A DNA stretch of 64,000 nt. Source: Catenulispora sp. GP43 (GTDB lineage: Bacteria; Actinomycetota; Actinomycetes; Streptomycetales; Catenulisporaceae). Position numbers and translations under genes: made by a program. Shown piece after piece: positions 46,396-55,527 of this stretch. How positions within the stretch are numbered: the first letter of the stretch is position 1; each line of letters starts with the position of its first letter. Location: the NCBI RefSeq assembly GCF_041260665.1, contig NZ_JBGCCT010000027.1, positions 62,001 to 126,000 of the forward strand, read 5' to 3'. The notes under the pieces were generated by a model. The model did no database searches and was not told the DNA's origin. It worked only from the letters and a program-made list of their open reading frames with translations.

Positions 46396-46763
46396 GCGCT
46401 CCGGTCCCCGCGATGCGCCGCGGCGACGTTTTCTGGGTCGATCTGGACCCGGCGCGCGGCAGCGAGGCCCCCAAGAGCCGGCCGGCCGTCGTGGTCTCCA
46501 ACGACGGCGCGAACACCGCCTCGCACCGGCACGGCCGCGGCGTCGTCACGATCGTGCCCGTGACCTCCAACACCACGCGCGTCTATCCGTTCCAGGTGCT
46601 CATCAAGGCCGCCGACCACCCGGGACTGCGCAATGACTCCAAAGCCCAGGCCGAACAGGTCCGCACTGTCGACGTCTCCCGTGTCGGCCGCCGAATCACG
46701 ACCCTGAACCCGGAGACCATGAAGCGCCTGGATGCCGCCCTGCGCCTGCATCTCGCGCTGTAG
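46392..46763 (+). CDS. MazF/PemK-family mRNA interferase toxin
   Basis: A 123-residue PemK/MazF toxin with the SH3-like barrel signatures [19 protein letters not shown] (near 8), RPAVVVSND and VTIVPVTSN, and the C-terminal [10 protein letters not shown]. Family members cleave mRNA or tRNA at specific short sequences; the target here is unknown. The GTG at 46392 overlaps the antitoxin stop; ATG 46413 is an alternative. The pair lies just after clpX, and antitoxins are known Clp substrates, so turnover by ClpXP is plausible. Confidence 0.88.
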   Translation: MSAPVPAMRRGDVFWVDLDPARGSEAPKSRPAVVVSNDGANTASHRHGRGVVTIVPVTSNTTRVYPFQVLIKAADHPGLRNDSKAQAEQVRTVDVSRVGRRITTLNPETMKRLDAALRLHLAL

Positions 46764-46810
46764 CGGATACTCGGCAGAAAGGCCACCTGCGCACCACTAA
46801 GCTTGTCTGC

Positions 46811-49474
46811 GTGAATGAAACCACCAACCCAGCCGCCCAGGGCGCTGCCGACAGCGCCGCCACCACACTGCCGACCGCTTACGCGCCGGTAGAGGTAGAG
46901 GGCGAGTTGTACGAGCGGTGGGTAAAGAACGGCTACTTCACCGCCGACGCGGCCTCCGACAAGGAGCCGTTCACCATCGTCATCCCGCCGCCGAACGTGA
47001 CCGGTTCGCTGCACGTGGGCCACGCGCTCAACCAGTCGATCCAGGACGCCATCATCCGGCGCAAGCGGATGCAGGGCTTCGAGGCCCTGTACCTGCCGGG
47101 CATGGACCACGCCGGCATCGCCACCCAGAACGCGGTGGAGCGTGAGCTGGCCAAGGACGGCCTGTCGCGGCACGACCTGGGTCGCGAGGCGTTCGTGAAG
47201 AAGGTCTGGGACTGGAAGGCCGAGTACGGCGGCAAGATCCTGGGCCAGCAGCGCCGGCTGGGCGTCTCCCTGGACTGGTCGCGCGAGCGCTTCACCATGG
47301 ACGAGGGCCTGTCCAAGGCCGTGCAGACCATCTTCAAGAAGATGTACGACGACGGCCTGATCTACCGCGCCGAGCGCATCATCAACTGGTGCCCGCGCTG
47401 TCTGACCGCGCTGTCGGACATCGAGGTGGACCACTACGACGAGCCCGGCGAGCTGGTCTCCATCCGCTACGGCGAGGGCGACGACTCGATCGTGGTGGCG
47501 ACCTCGCGCGCCGAGACGATGCTCGGCGACACCGCGGTGGCCGTGCACCCCGACGACGAGCGCTACCGGCACCTGATCGGCCGGGAGGTGGACCTCCCGC
47601 TCACCGACCGCCGCATCCCGATCGTGGCCGACGAGCACGTGGACCCCGAGTTCGGCACCGGCGCGGTGAAGGTGACGCCGGCGCACGACCCGAACGACTT
47701 CGAGATCGGCCGCCGGCACAACCTGCCGATGCCCACGATCCTGGACGAGCACGCGAACATCACCGTGCACGGCCCGTTCCTGGGCCTGGACCGCTTCGAG
47801 GCACGGCCGGCCGTGGTGCGGGCGCTGCGCGAGGAGGGCCGCATCGTCGGTCAGAAGCAGCTGCTGCGCCCGGTGGGCCACTGCTCGCGCTGCGACACCG
47901 TGGTGGAGCCGCGCCTGTCGATGCAGTGGTGGGTGAAGGTGGAGTCGCTGGCCAAGGCCGCCGGCGACGCGGTGCGGGACGGCCGGGTGCAGATCCATCC
48001 GAAGGAGATGGAGCCGCGCTACTTCGCCTGGGTCGACAACATGCACGACTGGACGATCTCCCGCCAGCTGTGGTGGGGCCACCGGATCCCGATCTGGTAC
48101 GGCCCGAACGGCGAGGTCGTGTGCGTGGGCCCGGACGAGCAGCCGCCGGCCGGCCAGGGCTGGTATCAGGACTCGGACGTGCTCGACACCTGGTTCTCCT
48201 CCGGGCTGTGGCCCTTCTCCACGCTGGGCTGGCCGGAGCAGACCCCTGATCTGGCGAAGTTCTACCCGACCTCGGTGCTGCACACCGGTTACGACATCAT
48301 CTTCTTCTGGGTGGCCCGGATGATGATGTTCGGCCTGTACGCCATGGACGGCGTGCAGCCCTTCGACAAGGTGGTCCTGTCCGGTCTGGTGCGCGACCAG
48401 TTCGGCAAGAAGATGTCGAAGTCCAAGGGCAACGGCGTCGACCCGCTGGAGTGGATGGACAAGTACGGCTCCGACGCGGTGCGCTTCGGCCTGCTGCGCG
48501 GCGCGAACCCCGGCGCGGACCAGGCGGTGGCCGAGGACTGGATCGCCGGTGCGCGCAACTTCGCGAACAAGATCTGGAACGCCACCCGGTTCGCGATGAT
48601 GAACGGCGCGTTCGTGCCGTCCGAACTGCCGGCCGCCGAGAAGCTCACGGTCGAGGACCGCTGGATCCTGAGCCGCCTCAACGAGGTGGTGGCCGAGGTG
48701 GACGCCCTCTACGAGGACTTCCAGTTCGCCAAGACCATGGAGACCCTCTACCACTTCGCGTGGGACGAGGTCTGCGACTGGTACATCGAGCTGTCCAAGC
48801 TGCGCCTGCCGATCGGCGTGGCCGCAGACACTGAGACATCGGAAGGCAGGGCTGCGCAGACCGCGCGCGCGGTGCTCGGCCACGTGCTGGACGTCATGCT
48901 GCGTCTGCTGCACCCGGCCGTGCCGTACGTGACCGAGACGCTGTGGACGGCGCTGACCGGCCGCGAGTCGATCGTGATCGCCGAGTGGCCGGCCGCCGAC
49001 CTGTCGCGGGTGGACCCGGACGCCGAGGCGGTGATCGAGGCGGTGCAGGAGGTCGTGACCGAGGTGCGCCGGTTCCGGACCGACCAGGGCGTGAAGGACG
49101 CGCAGCGGGTGGCCGCGCGGCTGACCCTGACCGACCCGAAGCTGGCCGGGCAGGAGCCGGCGATCCGGCTGCTGAACCGGCTCACCGCCCCCGAGGACGG
49201 CTTCAGCGCGACCGCGACCCTGGCCGCGACCGGGGCGAAGGTGGAGCTGGACACGTCCGGCACCATCGACGTGGCCGCCGAGCGCAAGCGGCTGGACAAG
49301 GGCCTGGCCGCCGCGCGCAAGGAGGTCGAGCAGGCGAACGCGAAGCTCGGCAACGCCGACTTCCTGGCCAAGGCGCCCGACGCCGTGGTGGACAAGATCC
49401 GCAAGCGGCTGGCCGACGCCGAGAGTGACATCGCCCGCCTGGGCGCCCAGCTCGACGCGCTGCCGTCCGCTTAA
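46811..49474 (+). CDS. valS: Valine-tRNA ligase
   Basis: An 887-residue class I synthetase. The HIGH-like motif is HVGH (68-71), the KMSKS motif is at 534-538, and the editing domain lies between about 200 and 370. The C-terminal coiled coil (about 825-885) is typical of ValRS. The GTG at 46811 begins with a 20-residue Asn/Ala-rich extension. No T-box leader was recognised in the 47 bp upstream. Confidence 0.96.
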   Translation: MNETTNPAAQGAADSAATTLPTAYAPVEVEGELYERWVKNGYFTADAASDKEPFTIVIPPPNVTGSLHVGHALNQSIQDAIIRRKRMQGFEALYLPGMDHAGIATQNAVERELAKDGLSRHDLGREAFVKKVWDWKAEYGGKILGQQRRLGVSLDWSRERFTMDEGLSKAVQTIFKKMYDDGLIYRAERIINWCPRCLTALSDIEVDHYDEPGELVSIRYGEGDDSIVVATSRAETMLGDTAVAVHPDDERYRHLIGREVDLPLTDRRIPIVADEHVDPEFGTGAVKVTPAHDPNDFEIGRRHNLPMPTILDEHANITVHGPFLGLDRFEARPAVVRALREEGRIVGQKQLLRPVGHCSRCDTVVEPRLSMQWWVKVESLAKAAGDAVRDGRVQIHPKEMEPRYFAWVDNMHDWTISRQLWWGHRIPIWYGPNGEVVCVGPDEQPPAGQGWYQDSDVLDTWFSSGLWPFSTLGWPEQTPDLAKFYPTSVLHTGYDIIFFWVARMMMFGLYAMDGVQPFDKVVLSGLVRDQFGKKMSKSKGNGVDPLEWMDKYGSDAVRFGLLRGANPGADQAVAEDWIAGARNFANKIWNATRFAMMNGAFVPSELPAAEKLTVEDRWILSRLNEVVAEVDALYEDFQFAKTMETLYHFAWDEVCDWYIELSKLRLPIGVAADTETSEGRAAQTARAVLGHVLDVMLRLLHPAVPYVTETLWTALTGRESIVIAEWPAADLSRVDPDAEAVIEAVQEVVTEVRRFRTDQGVKDAQRVAARLTLTDPKLAGQEPAIRLLNRLTAPEDGFSATATLAATGAKVELDTSGTIDVAAERKRLDKGLAAARKEVEQANAKLGNADFLAKAPDAVVDKIRKRLADAESDIARLGAQLDALPSA

Positions 49475-49511
49475 TCGGCCTCATCGGCCGCGATAAGGAA
49501 CCATCAGCACC

Positions 49512-51062
49512 ATGGCGACGAACATCGACCATCCAGGTTTTGACGAGCAGAGCCTCCAGGAGCAGTTCGACGAAGTCGAGCACGAGCTCCTGGAGCGCTG
49601 GCCGGAGACCAAGATGGACCCCACCCTGGCACGGGTGAGGGCCCTGACCGAGATCCTGGGCGACCCCCAGAAGGCGTACCCGGTCGTCCACATCACGGGG
49701 ACGAACGGCAAGACGTCCACCGCGCGGATGATCGAGACCCTGCTGCGCGAGCTCAACCTGCGCACCGGGCGGTTCACCTCGCCGCACCTGGAGTCGATGA
49801 ACGAGCGCATCACCCTGGACGGGGCGCCGATCCCGCTTCGGCGCTTCGTCGAGGTCTACGAGGACATCCGGCCGTACGTGGACATCGTGGACTCCTCGCA
49901 GGAGTTCCCGATGTCCTTCTTCGAGGTGATCACCGGCATGGCCTTCGCGGCCTTCGCCGACGCCCCGGTGGACGTCGCGGTCCTCGAGGTGGGCCTGGGC
50001 GGCACCTGGGACTGCACCAACGTCGCCGACGGCCAGGTCGCGGTGATCACCCCGATCGCCGTGGACCACGCGCACATCCTCGGCGACAACCCGGCGCAGA
50101 TCGCCTCGGAGAAGGCCGGGATCATCAAGGAGGGCGCGGTCGTCGTCATGGCCCAGCAGCCGGTCGAGGCCGCCGAGGTCATCCTGCGCCGGGCCGCCGA
50201 GGTCAACGCCACCGTGGCCCGCGAGGGCATCGAGTACGGGGTCGTGGAGCGCCAGCAGGCGCTCGGCGGCCAGCAGATCGCGATCAAGGGCCTGGCCGGC
50301 GAGTACACCGACGTCTACCTGCCGCTGTACGGCGAGCACATGGCGCACAACGCGGCGACCGCGGTGGCCGCCGTCGAGGCCTTCCTCGGCGCCGGCCGGG
50401 GCGGTGCCGCGCTGGACCCGGACGTGGTCCGCGAGGCGTTCGCCAAGGTCACCTCGCCGGGCCGGCTGGAAGTGGTCCGCCGCGGCCCCACGGTGATCCT
50501 GGACGCCACCCACAACCCGGCCGGCGCCCGGGCCACCGCGCAGGCCCTGGCCGACGACTTCACCTTCGACCACCTGGTCGGCGTCATCGGCGCGATGGGC
50601 GACAAGGACGTCGCCGGGATCCTGGAGGTCCTGGAGCCGGTGCTGAACGAGGTGGTCGTCACCCAGAACAACACCGAGCGCGCGATGCCCGCCGCGGTGC
50701 TGGCCGAGCTGGCCACCGAGATCTTCGGCGCCGACCGGGTGCACGTGGCGAACCGTCTGGACGAGGCCATCGACGTGGCGATCGGCCTGGCCGAGGAGGC
50801 GGTCCCGGCCGGCACCTCCAGCGGGGCCGGCGTCATCGTGACCGGGTCGGTGGTCACCGCGGGGCAGGCGCGTACCCTGCTGGTGCGGGACCGCTCCGAG
50901 CGCGTCGAGGACCGGCACTCCTTCGAGGACGTCCAGTTCCAGGACGCCGAGAAGGAGGACTTCGACGACCGCGACTTCGACCCCTTCGGGGATCGGGATC
51001 GGGGGAGCGACGGCGCCCGCGAAGAGTTCTCTGACGACGAGTTCGGCGGTGACGACCGATGA
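49512..51062 (+). CDS. folC: Bifunctional folylpolyglutamate/dihydrofolate synthase
   Basis: A 516-residue Mur-ligase-fold enzyme. The P-loop is TGTNGKT (62-68), and the folate loop is RFTSPHLESMNERI. A metal/ATP-site segment HAHILGDN and the C-terminal domain DATHNPAGARATA complete the pattern. It adds glutamate to dihydropteroate and tetrahydrofolate. An acidic, disordered C-terminus of about 50 residues (Asp/Glu-rich) is longer than usual. The stop overlaps the DUF4233 ATG (ATGA). Confidence 0.94.
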   Translation: MATNIDHPGFDEQSLQEQFDEVEHELLERWPETKMDPTLARVRALTEILGDPQKAYPVVHITGTNGKTSTARMIETLLRELNLRTGRFTSPHLESMNERITLDGAPIPLRRFVEVYEDIRPYVDIVDSSQEFPMSFFEVITGMAFAAFADAPVDVAVLEVGLGGTWDCTNVADGQVAVITPIAVDHAHILGDNPAQIASEKAGIIKEGAVVVMAQQPVEAAEVILRRAAEVNATVAREGIEYGVVERQQALGGQQIAIKGLAGEYTDVYLPLYGEHMAHNAATAVAAVEAFLGAGRGGAALDPDVVREAFAKVTSPGRLEVVRRGPTVILDATHNPAGARATAQALADDFTFDHLVGVIGAMGDKDVAGILEVLEPVLNEVVVTQNNTERAMPAAVLAELATEIFGADRVHVANRLDEAIDVAIGLAEEAVPAGTSSGAGVIVTGSVVTAGQARTLLVRDRSERVEDRHSFEDVQFQDAEKEDFDDRDFDPFGDRDRGSDGAREEFSDDEFGGDDR

Positions 51063-51445
51063 TGGTCCGGCGGATGGCGGCCTCGGTGCTGTGCTTCGAG
51101 GTCCTGGTGATCCTCTTCTTCGCCCTGGTGGCGATGAAGCTCTCCGACCTGAGCTCCGGCACGGTCTGGGCGATATGCGGTCCGGGCATGGTGCTGGCCG
51201 CGCTGCTGTGCGGCACGCTGCGCAAGCCCTGGGCCTACACCGTGGGCTGGGTGCTGCAGGCGGCGCTGATCGTCGCCGGCTTCGTCATCACCGACATGTT
51301 CTTCATCGGCGGCTGCTTCGCGCTGCTGTGGTACTGGGCCCTGAAGGCCGGACGGCAGATCGACGCGGAGAAGGCGGCGGCGTACGCGGCCTACGAAGCG
51401 GCGCAGGCGGCCCAGGCGGCCCAGGCGGAGGCTGTGAAGTCCTGA
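51059..51445 (+). CDS. DUF4233 family membrane protein
   Basis: A 128-residue membrane protein with three or four hydrophobic helices (about 8-30, 37-50, 55-78 and 80-95) and an Ala/Gln/Glu helical tail. It belongs to the small DUF4233 family, found after folC in actinobacteria. The ATG at 51059 overlaps the folC stop, with a second ATG directly after. Function is unknown. Confidence 0.85.
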   Translation: MMVRRMAASVLCFEVLVILFFALVAMKLSDLSSGTVWAICGPGMVLAALLCGTLRKPWAYTVGWVLQAALIVAGFVITDMFFIGGCFALLWYWALKAGRQIDAEKAAAYAAYEAAQAAQAAQAEAVKS

Positions 51446-51595
51446 GGTCTGCCGCCCCCGGTTTCCGTTCCATGGCTGGTCCGGTACCGGAGCCTCACGC
51501 TGAAAGCGACCAGCCACACTGCTGAAGCGGAATCCCCATCACTATTTCGGGCTAATCCGCGCCATTCACGCGCATTGCCCGGGTAGCTCCCTCAC

Positions 51596-52717
51596 ATGCT
51601 CTACCCCGAAGCCCTGGCCGTGGACCGCCACACGGCGACCGTCGGCTCGCGACGTGACCTGCGCAACCGGTTGGTGGCCGGGGCGGTGGTCGCGCTCGCC
51701 GGCGTGTTCATGGTCTACCTGCTCGCCGTGCGGACACGGTGGGGGCAGGACTTCGAGAACGCGGCGCTGGTCGGCGCCAGAGATCACCGGACCGGCAGCT
51801 GGTACGGCGACGCCGACCGGTGGCTGAACCGGCTCACCGCCGAGAGCTTCGGGGTGTCGCTGGTCGTCATCGCGGTGGTCGGACTGCTGCGGCGGCGGTT
51901 GCTGCTCGCGCTGTGCGGCGTGCTCACGGCCGCCGGGACGGTGGTCGCGGCGCGGTTCCTGAAGGGCGCGCTGCCGAGCCGGCCGGTGTTCGGAGCCGGA
52001 ACCGCGGGCGCCGGTCAGGGGGCTCATACAGCCCTGGCCAAGGGCGCGGCGGACGTGGCGGCGCACGCCGCCGGAGCCGCGGCCGCCGGCGCGCACGCGG
52101 TAGCCGCCGGCGTCACCGCGGCAGCCGGGCACGCGGCCGCCACCGTCCACGCCGTCCACACCGCTCACGCCGCACTCGCTCCCGGCCAGGCCCCGAACAC
52201 GCTGCCCTCCGGCCATGCCGCCGCGGCGATGGGTCTGCTGGTCGGGGCGCTCATCGTCGTCAGCCGCCGCTGGTACGTGCCGGTCGTCGCGCTGGCCCTG
52301 CCCGGCGCGGCCTTCGCCGGCGTGGCGACCGTGGCGGCGGACTGGCACCGGGTCTCCGACACCATCGCCGCGGACCTGCTCGCCCTGGCCGTCGGGCTGC
52401 TCGGGCTGGCGGCGGTGTCCCAACTCGGCCTGGTGCGCCCGGGTCCGTCGGTCGGCCAGAGCAGCCTGAGCCAGCGCCTGCTCTACGCGGTGGTGCTCAG
52501 CATCGCGACGGCCGCGCTCGCGGTCGGGGCCGCCTACTTCGTGCGCTACCACGGTGCCGTCTCCGAAGGGGTGCGCGCCGATGCCGCCTACTGGTCCGCA
52601 CAAGCGATCGCGCTCGGCGCGGCGGTCACAGCGGCCGGCGTCATGCTCGCCGTGTGCCGGAACCTGGAGTCGGTGGGGCATCGTCCGCCGCGCGGTCTGA
52701 CGATCCAGGCGCCGTGA
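51596..52717 (+). CDS. PAP2-family phosphatase with an Ala/His-rich insert
   Basis: A 373-residue membrane protein of the type 2 phosphatidic acid phosphatase superfamily. Family motifs are KGALPSRP (123-130), PSGH (204-207) and ADWHRVSD (near 251). Between the first two lies a segment of about 70 residues (131-201) made mainly of Ala, Gly and His, not found in ordinary members. Membrane helices surround the motifs. It probably dephosphorylates a lipid phosphate or undecaprenyl-PP outside the membrane. It occupies the place where ndk lies in Streptomyces. Confidence 0.85.
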   Translation: MLYPEALAVDRHTATVGSRRDLRNRLVAGAVVALAGVFMVYLLAVRTRWGQDFENAALVGARDHRTGSWYGDADRWLNRLTAESFGVSLVVIAVVGLLRRRLLLALCGVLTAAGTVVAARFLKGALPSRPVFGAGTAGAGQGAHTALAKGAADVAAHAAGAAAAGAHAVAAGVTAAAGHAAATVHAVHTAHAALAPGQAPNTLPSGHAAAAMGLLVGALIVVSRRWYVPVVALALPGAAFAGVATVAADWHRVSDTIAADLLALAVGLLGLAAVSQLGLVRPGPSVGQSSLSQRLLYAVVLSIATAALAVGAAYFVRYHGAVSEGVRADAAYWSAQAIALGAAVTAAGVMLAVCRNLESVGHRPPRGLTIQAP

Positions 52718-52981
52718 CTCCTCCCGGCCGGTTTTCGAGCACTGACGGCTCTGCGTGGCGCGCGCCTCGCGGAATGCCGCACTTCCGCCCTCCAGACCCC
52801 TGACATAAGCATTCTCACCCGTTCGGGCGTACCGCTTGGGGGTGAATCGGATGCTCCGGGAGCTATCGGGCATAACGCTGGTTAGGATCGGTCGCGGGCG
52901 CCGCAGTATGCGCCTGTCGCCGACACCGAAAGAACAAGACATCGGCAACAACATCCGAGCGACGGAAGATGGGGATCGCGC

Positions 52982-54031
52982 ATGGGCTCCGGGATGGCGG
53001 TCATCGGTCGGGACATCGCGGTTGACCTCGGGACCGCGAACACCCTGGTGTACGTACGCGGCCGAGGCATCGTGCTGAACGAGCCCTCGGTGGTCGCGGT
53101 GGACACCACGACCGGCGCGGTGCTCGCGGTCGGCGCCGAGGCCAAGAAGATGATCGGCCGCACGCCCGGCAACATCGTGGCGATCCGGCCGCTCAAGGAC
53201 GGCGTCATCGCCGACTTCGAAGTCGCCGAGCGGATGCTGCGCTACTTCATCCGCAAGGCGCACAAACGGCGGTGGCTGGCGCAACCGCGGGTCATCGTCT
53301 GCGTCCCCTCCGGCATCACCGGTGTGGAGAAGCGCGCGGTCGAGGACGCGGCCAGCGCCGCCGGCGCGCGCAGCGTGCACCTCATCGAGGAGCCGATGGC
53401 CGCGGCGATCGGCGCCGGCCTGCCGGTGCAGGAGGCGACCGGCAACATGGTCGTGGACATCGGCGGCGGCACCACCGAGGTCGCGGTGATCTCCTACGGC
53501 GGCATCGTCACGGCGCTGAGCGTCCGGGTGGCCGGCGACGAACTCGACAACGCGATCATCCAGTACACGAAGAAGGAGTACTCGCTGCTGCTGGGCGACC
53601 GCACCGCCGAGGAGATCAAGGTGACGGTCGGCTCGGCCTGGGACTCCGGCGAGGAGACCCGCGCCGAGGTCCGCGGCCGCGACCTGGTCTCGGGGCTGCC
53701 GAAGGTGATCCTGCTGTCCTCCGGCGAGGTCCGCAAGGCGATCGAGGAGCCGGTGACGGCGATCGTCGACGCGGTGCGCGACACCCTGGACAAGTGCCCG
53801 CCGGAACTGGCCGGCGACATCATGGACCGCGGCATCGTCCTCACCGGCGGCGGCGCCATGCTGCACGGCCTGGACGAGCGGATCCGCGAGGAGACCGGCA
53901 TGCCGGTGCACATCGCGGAGAACCCGCTGGACTCCGTGGTCCTGGGCTCCGGGCGCTGCCTGGAGGAGTTCGAGGCGCTGGCCCCGGTGCTGGGCTCCTT
54001 GAACAACCGCCGCCGTCCCGGGCGGAGGTAG
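52982..54031 (+). CDS. mreB: Rod shape-determining protein MreB
   Basis: A 349-residue actin-like protein. The phosphate-1 loop is DLGTANT (15-21), phosphate-2 is [15 protein letters not shown] (near 160) and the adenosine motif is [18 protein letters not shown] (near 285). The 264-bp upstream region has no clear gene and holds TAGGAT (52883-52888) as a possible -10. The ATG at 52982 is supported by family length. It heads the mreBCD-mrdA-rodA wall series. Confidence 0.95.
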   Translation: MGSGMAVIGRDIAVDLGTANTLVYVRGRGIVLNEPSVVAVDTTTGAVLAVGAEAKKMIGRTPGNIVAIRPLKDGVIADFEVAERMLRYFIRKAHKRRWLAQPRVIVCVPSGITGVEKRAVEDAASAAGARSVHLIEEPMAAAIGAGLPVQEATGNMVVDIGGGTTEVAVISYGGIVTALSVRVAGDELDNAIIQYTKKEYSLLLGDRTAEEIKVTVGSAWDSGEETRAEVRGRDLVSGLPKVILLSSGEVRKAIEEPVTAIVDAVRDTLDKCPPELAGDIMDRGIVLTGGGAMLHGLDERIREETGMPVHIAENPLDSVVLGSGRCLEEFEALAPVLGSLNNRRRPGRR

Positions 54032-54040
54032 TCCGGGAGC

Positions 54041-54913
54041 GTGCGTGACGACAAGCGGACGAGGCTGCTGCTGGCGGTGCTGCTGGCGGCGGCCTTCGCC
54101 ATGATCACCGTGGACGCCCGGGGCGGGTCGCGCTCGCCGCTGCAGCCGCTGCGCGCCGGCGGCGAGGCGGTGTTCGGCCCGGTGGCGGACACGGTCTCGG
54201 CGGCCGAGCGGCCGGTGGGCGACTTCGTGCACGGCCTGGGCCACAGCAAGCAGGACAAGAAGGAGATCGCGCAGCTCAAGGCGCAGAACGCGGCGCTGCG
54301 CGTGCAGAGCGAGACCGCCGCCGACGCCCGGGCCCGGGCCGCCGAGCTCGACAAGCTGCTGCACGTCGCCACGGTCGGCGGCTACCGCACGATCCCGGCG
54401 CGGGTGATGTCCTTCGCCCCGCAGCAGCAGGGCACGTGGTCGGCGACCATCGACGCCGGGACGCTGGACGGGGTCAAGCCGGGGATGACCGTGCTCGACG
54501 GGGACGGCCTGGTCGGCCGGACCGTGGCCGTCGGCCGCGACACCGCGACCGTGCTGCTGGCCGACGACCCGCGCTTCACCGTCGGCGTGCGCACCCCCGG
54601 CACCGGCGGCGCCGGCGGCGGCGAGGTGGGCCTGGCGACCGGCGGCGGCGACGGCCGCTTCAGCGTGCAGTTCTTCGACCCCCAGGCCGACATCCCGCTC
54701 GGGACGCCGGTGCTGACCTTCGGCTCGGCCGGCGGCACCCCGTTCGTGCCCGGCGTGCCGCTGGGCACGGTGACCTCGGTGCAGCCCACGCCCGGCGCGA
54801 TGACCCGCACCGCGGTGGTGAAGCCGTTCGTGGCCTACGACGGCCTGCAGACGGTCGGCGTCGTGGTGGAACCGCCGCGCAACGACCCGCGCGACGCGCT
54901 GGTGGCGCGCTGA
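54041..54913 (+). CDS. mreC: Rod shape-determining protein MreC
   Basis: A 290-residue protein with an N-terminal membrane helix (about 7-24), a coiled-coil region (about 66-105) and two beta domains (about 110-270), the layout of MreC. It scaffolds the elongation complex outside the membrane. A Gly-rich loop (GTGGAGGGEVGLATGGG, about 187-203) lies between the beta domains. The GTG at 54041 is 9 bp after mreB, so it is cotranscribed. Confidence 0.93.
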   Translation: MRDDKRTRLLLAVLLAAAFAMITVDARGGSRSPLQPLRAGGEAVFGPVADTVSAAERPVGDFVHGLGHSKQDKKEIAQLKAQNAALRVQSETAADARARAAELDKLLHVATVGGYRTIPARVMSFAPQQQGTWSATIDAGTLDGVKPGMTVLDGDGLVGRTVAVGRDTATVLLADDPRFTVGVRTPGTGGAGGGEVGLATGGGDGRFSVQFFDPQADIPLGTPVLTFGSAGGTPFVPGVPLGTVTSVQPTPGAMTRTAVVKPFVAYDGLQTVGVVVEPPRNDPRDALVAR

Positions 54914-54945
54914 ACCCCGGCCCGACTTCGAAGAGAGTGTGACCT

Positions 54946-55527
54946 TTGAGACTCACCGGCTTCCTGGCCATGATCTGCGGCCTGGCCCTGGTGCTGGCGC
55001 TGCAGGACGCGCTGCTGTCCGCGGTGCACCTGCCGCTGGCCGCCCCGGACCTGCTGCTGGCCGTGGTCGCCGCGATCGGCTTCGCCCGCGGCGCGCGCTC
55101 CGGGCTGCTCGCCGGCTTCCTGCTCGGCCTGGCCGCGGACGTCTCGCCGCCGGCCGCGCACGCGATCGGCAGCCAGGCGTTCGTGCTCTGTCTGTCCGGC
55201 TATCTGGCCGGCCAGGTAGCCGGCGCGGTGCAGGGCACCGTCGTGCGGCCGATCCTGGTGGTCGCGTGCCTGGCCGCGATCTCGCCGGCGCTGTACGCCG
55301 GCCTGGAGTTCGCGGTCGGCAACGCCCAGTTCCACGGGGTGCCGGCCGCCGCCGCGGCGTCCGCGCTGTACACCGGCCTGCTCGCCCCGTTCGTCATCCC
55401 GGTGGTGGGCTTCGTGCTGGGCCGGGGCGAGTCCCGGGGCCTGCCCACCCAGCGCTCGCACAGCCGGCTGCCGGGCGTCAAGACCTTGAATCGCCGGACC
55501 TCGGCCGGCAGTACGCAGGTGTTGTAG
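54946..55527 (+). CDS. mreD: Rod shape-determining protein MreD
   Basis: A 193-residue protein with about five membrane helices across the first 160 residues and a basic C-terminal tail. The start is TTG at 54946, 32 bp after mreC, with AGAGAGTGTGA upstream. The C-terminus ends right at the ATG of the PBP2 gene. MreD is poorly conserved in sequence; the call rests on helix pattern and gene order. Confidence 0.88.
   Translation: MRLTGFLAMICGLALVLALQDALLSAVHLPLAAPDLLLAVVAAIGFARGARSGLLAGFLLGLAADVSPPAAHAIGSQAFVLCLSGYLAGQVAGAVQGTVVRPILVVACLAAISPALYAGLEFAVGNAQFHGVPAAAAASALYTGLLAPFVIPVVGFVLGRGESRGLPTQRSHSRLPGVKTLNRRTSAGSTQVL

Noticed and set aside
46764-46810. Possible T-box leader before valS
   Set aside because: Forty-seven bases are too few for a specifier stem and antiterminator.
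52836-53078. 80-codon frame upstream of and overlapping mreB
   Set aside because: It overlaps the mreB N-terminus in another frame and has no recognisable features.
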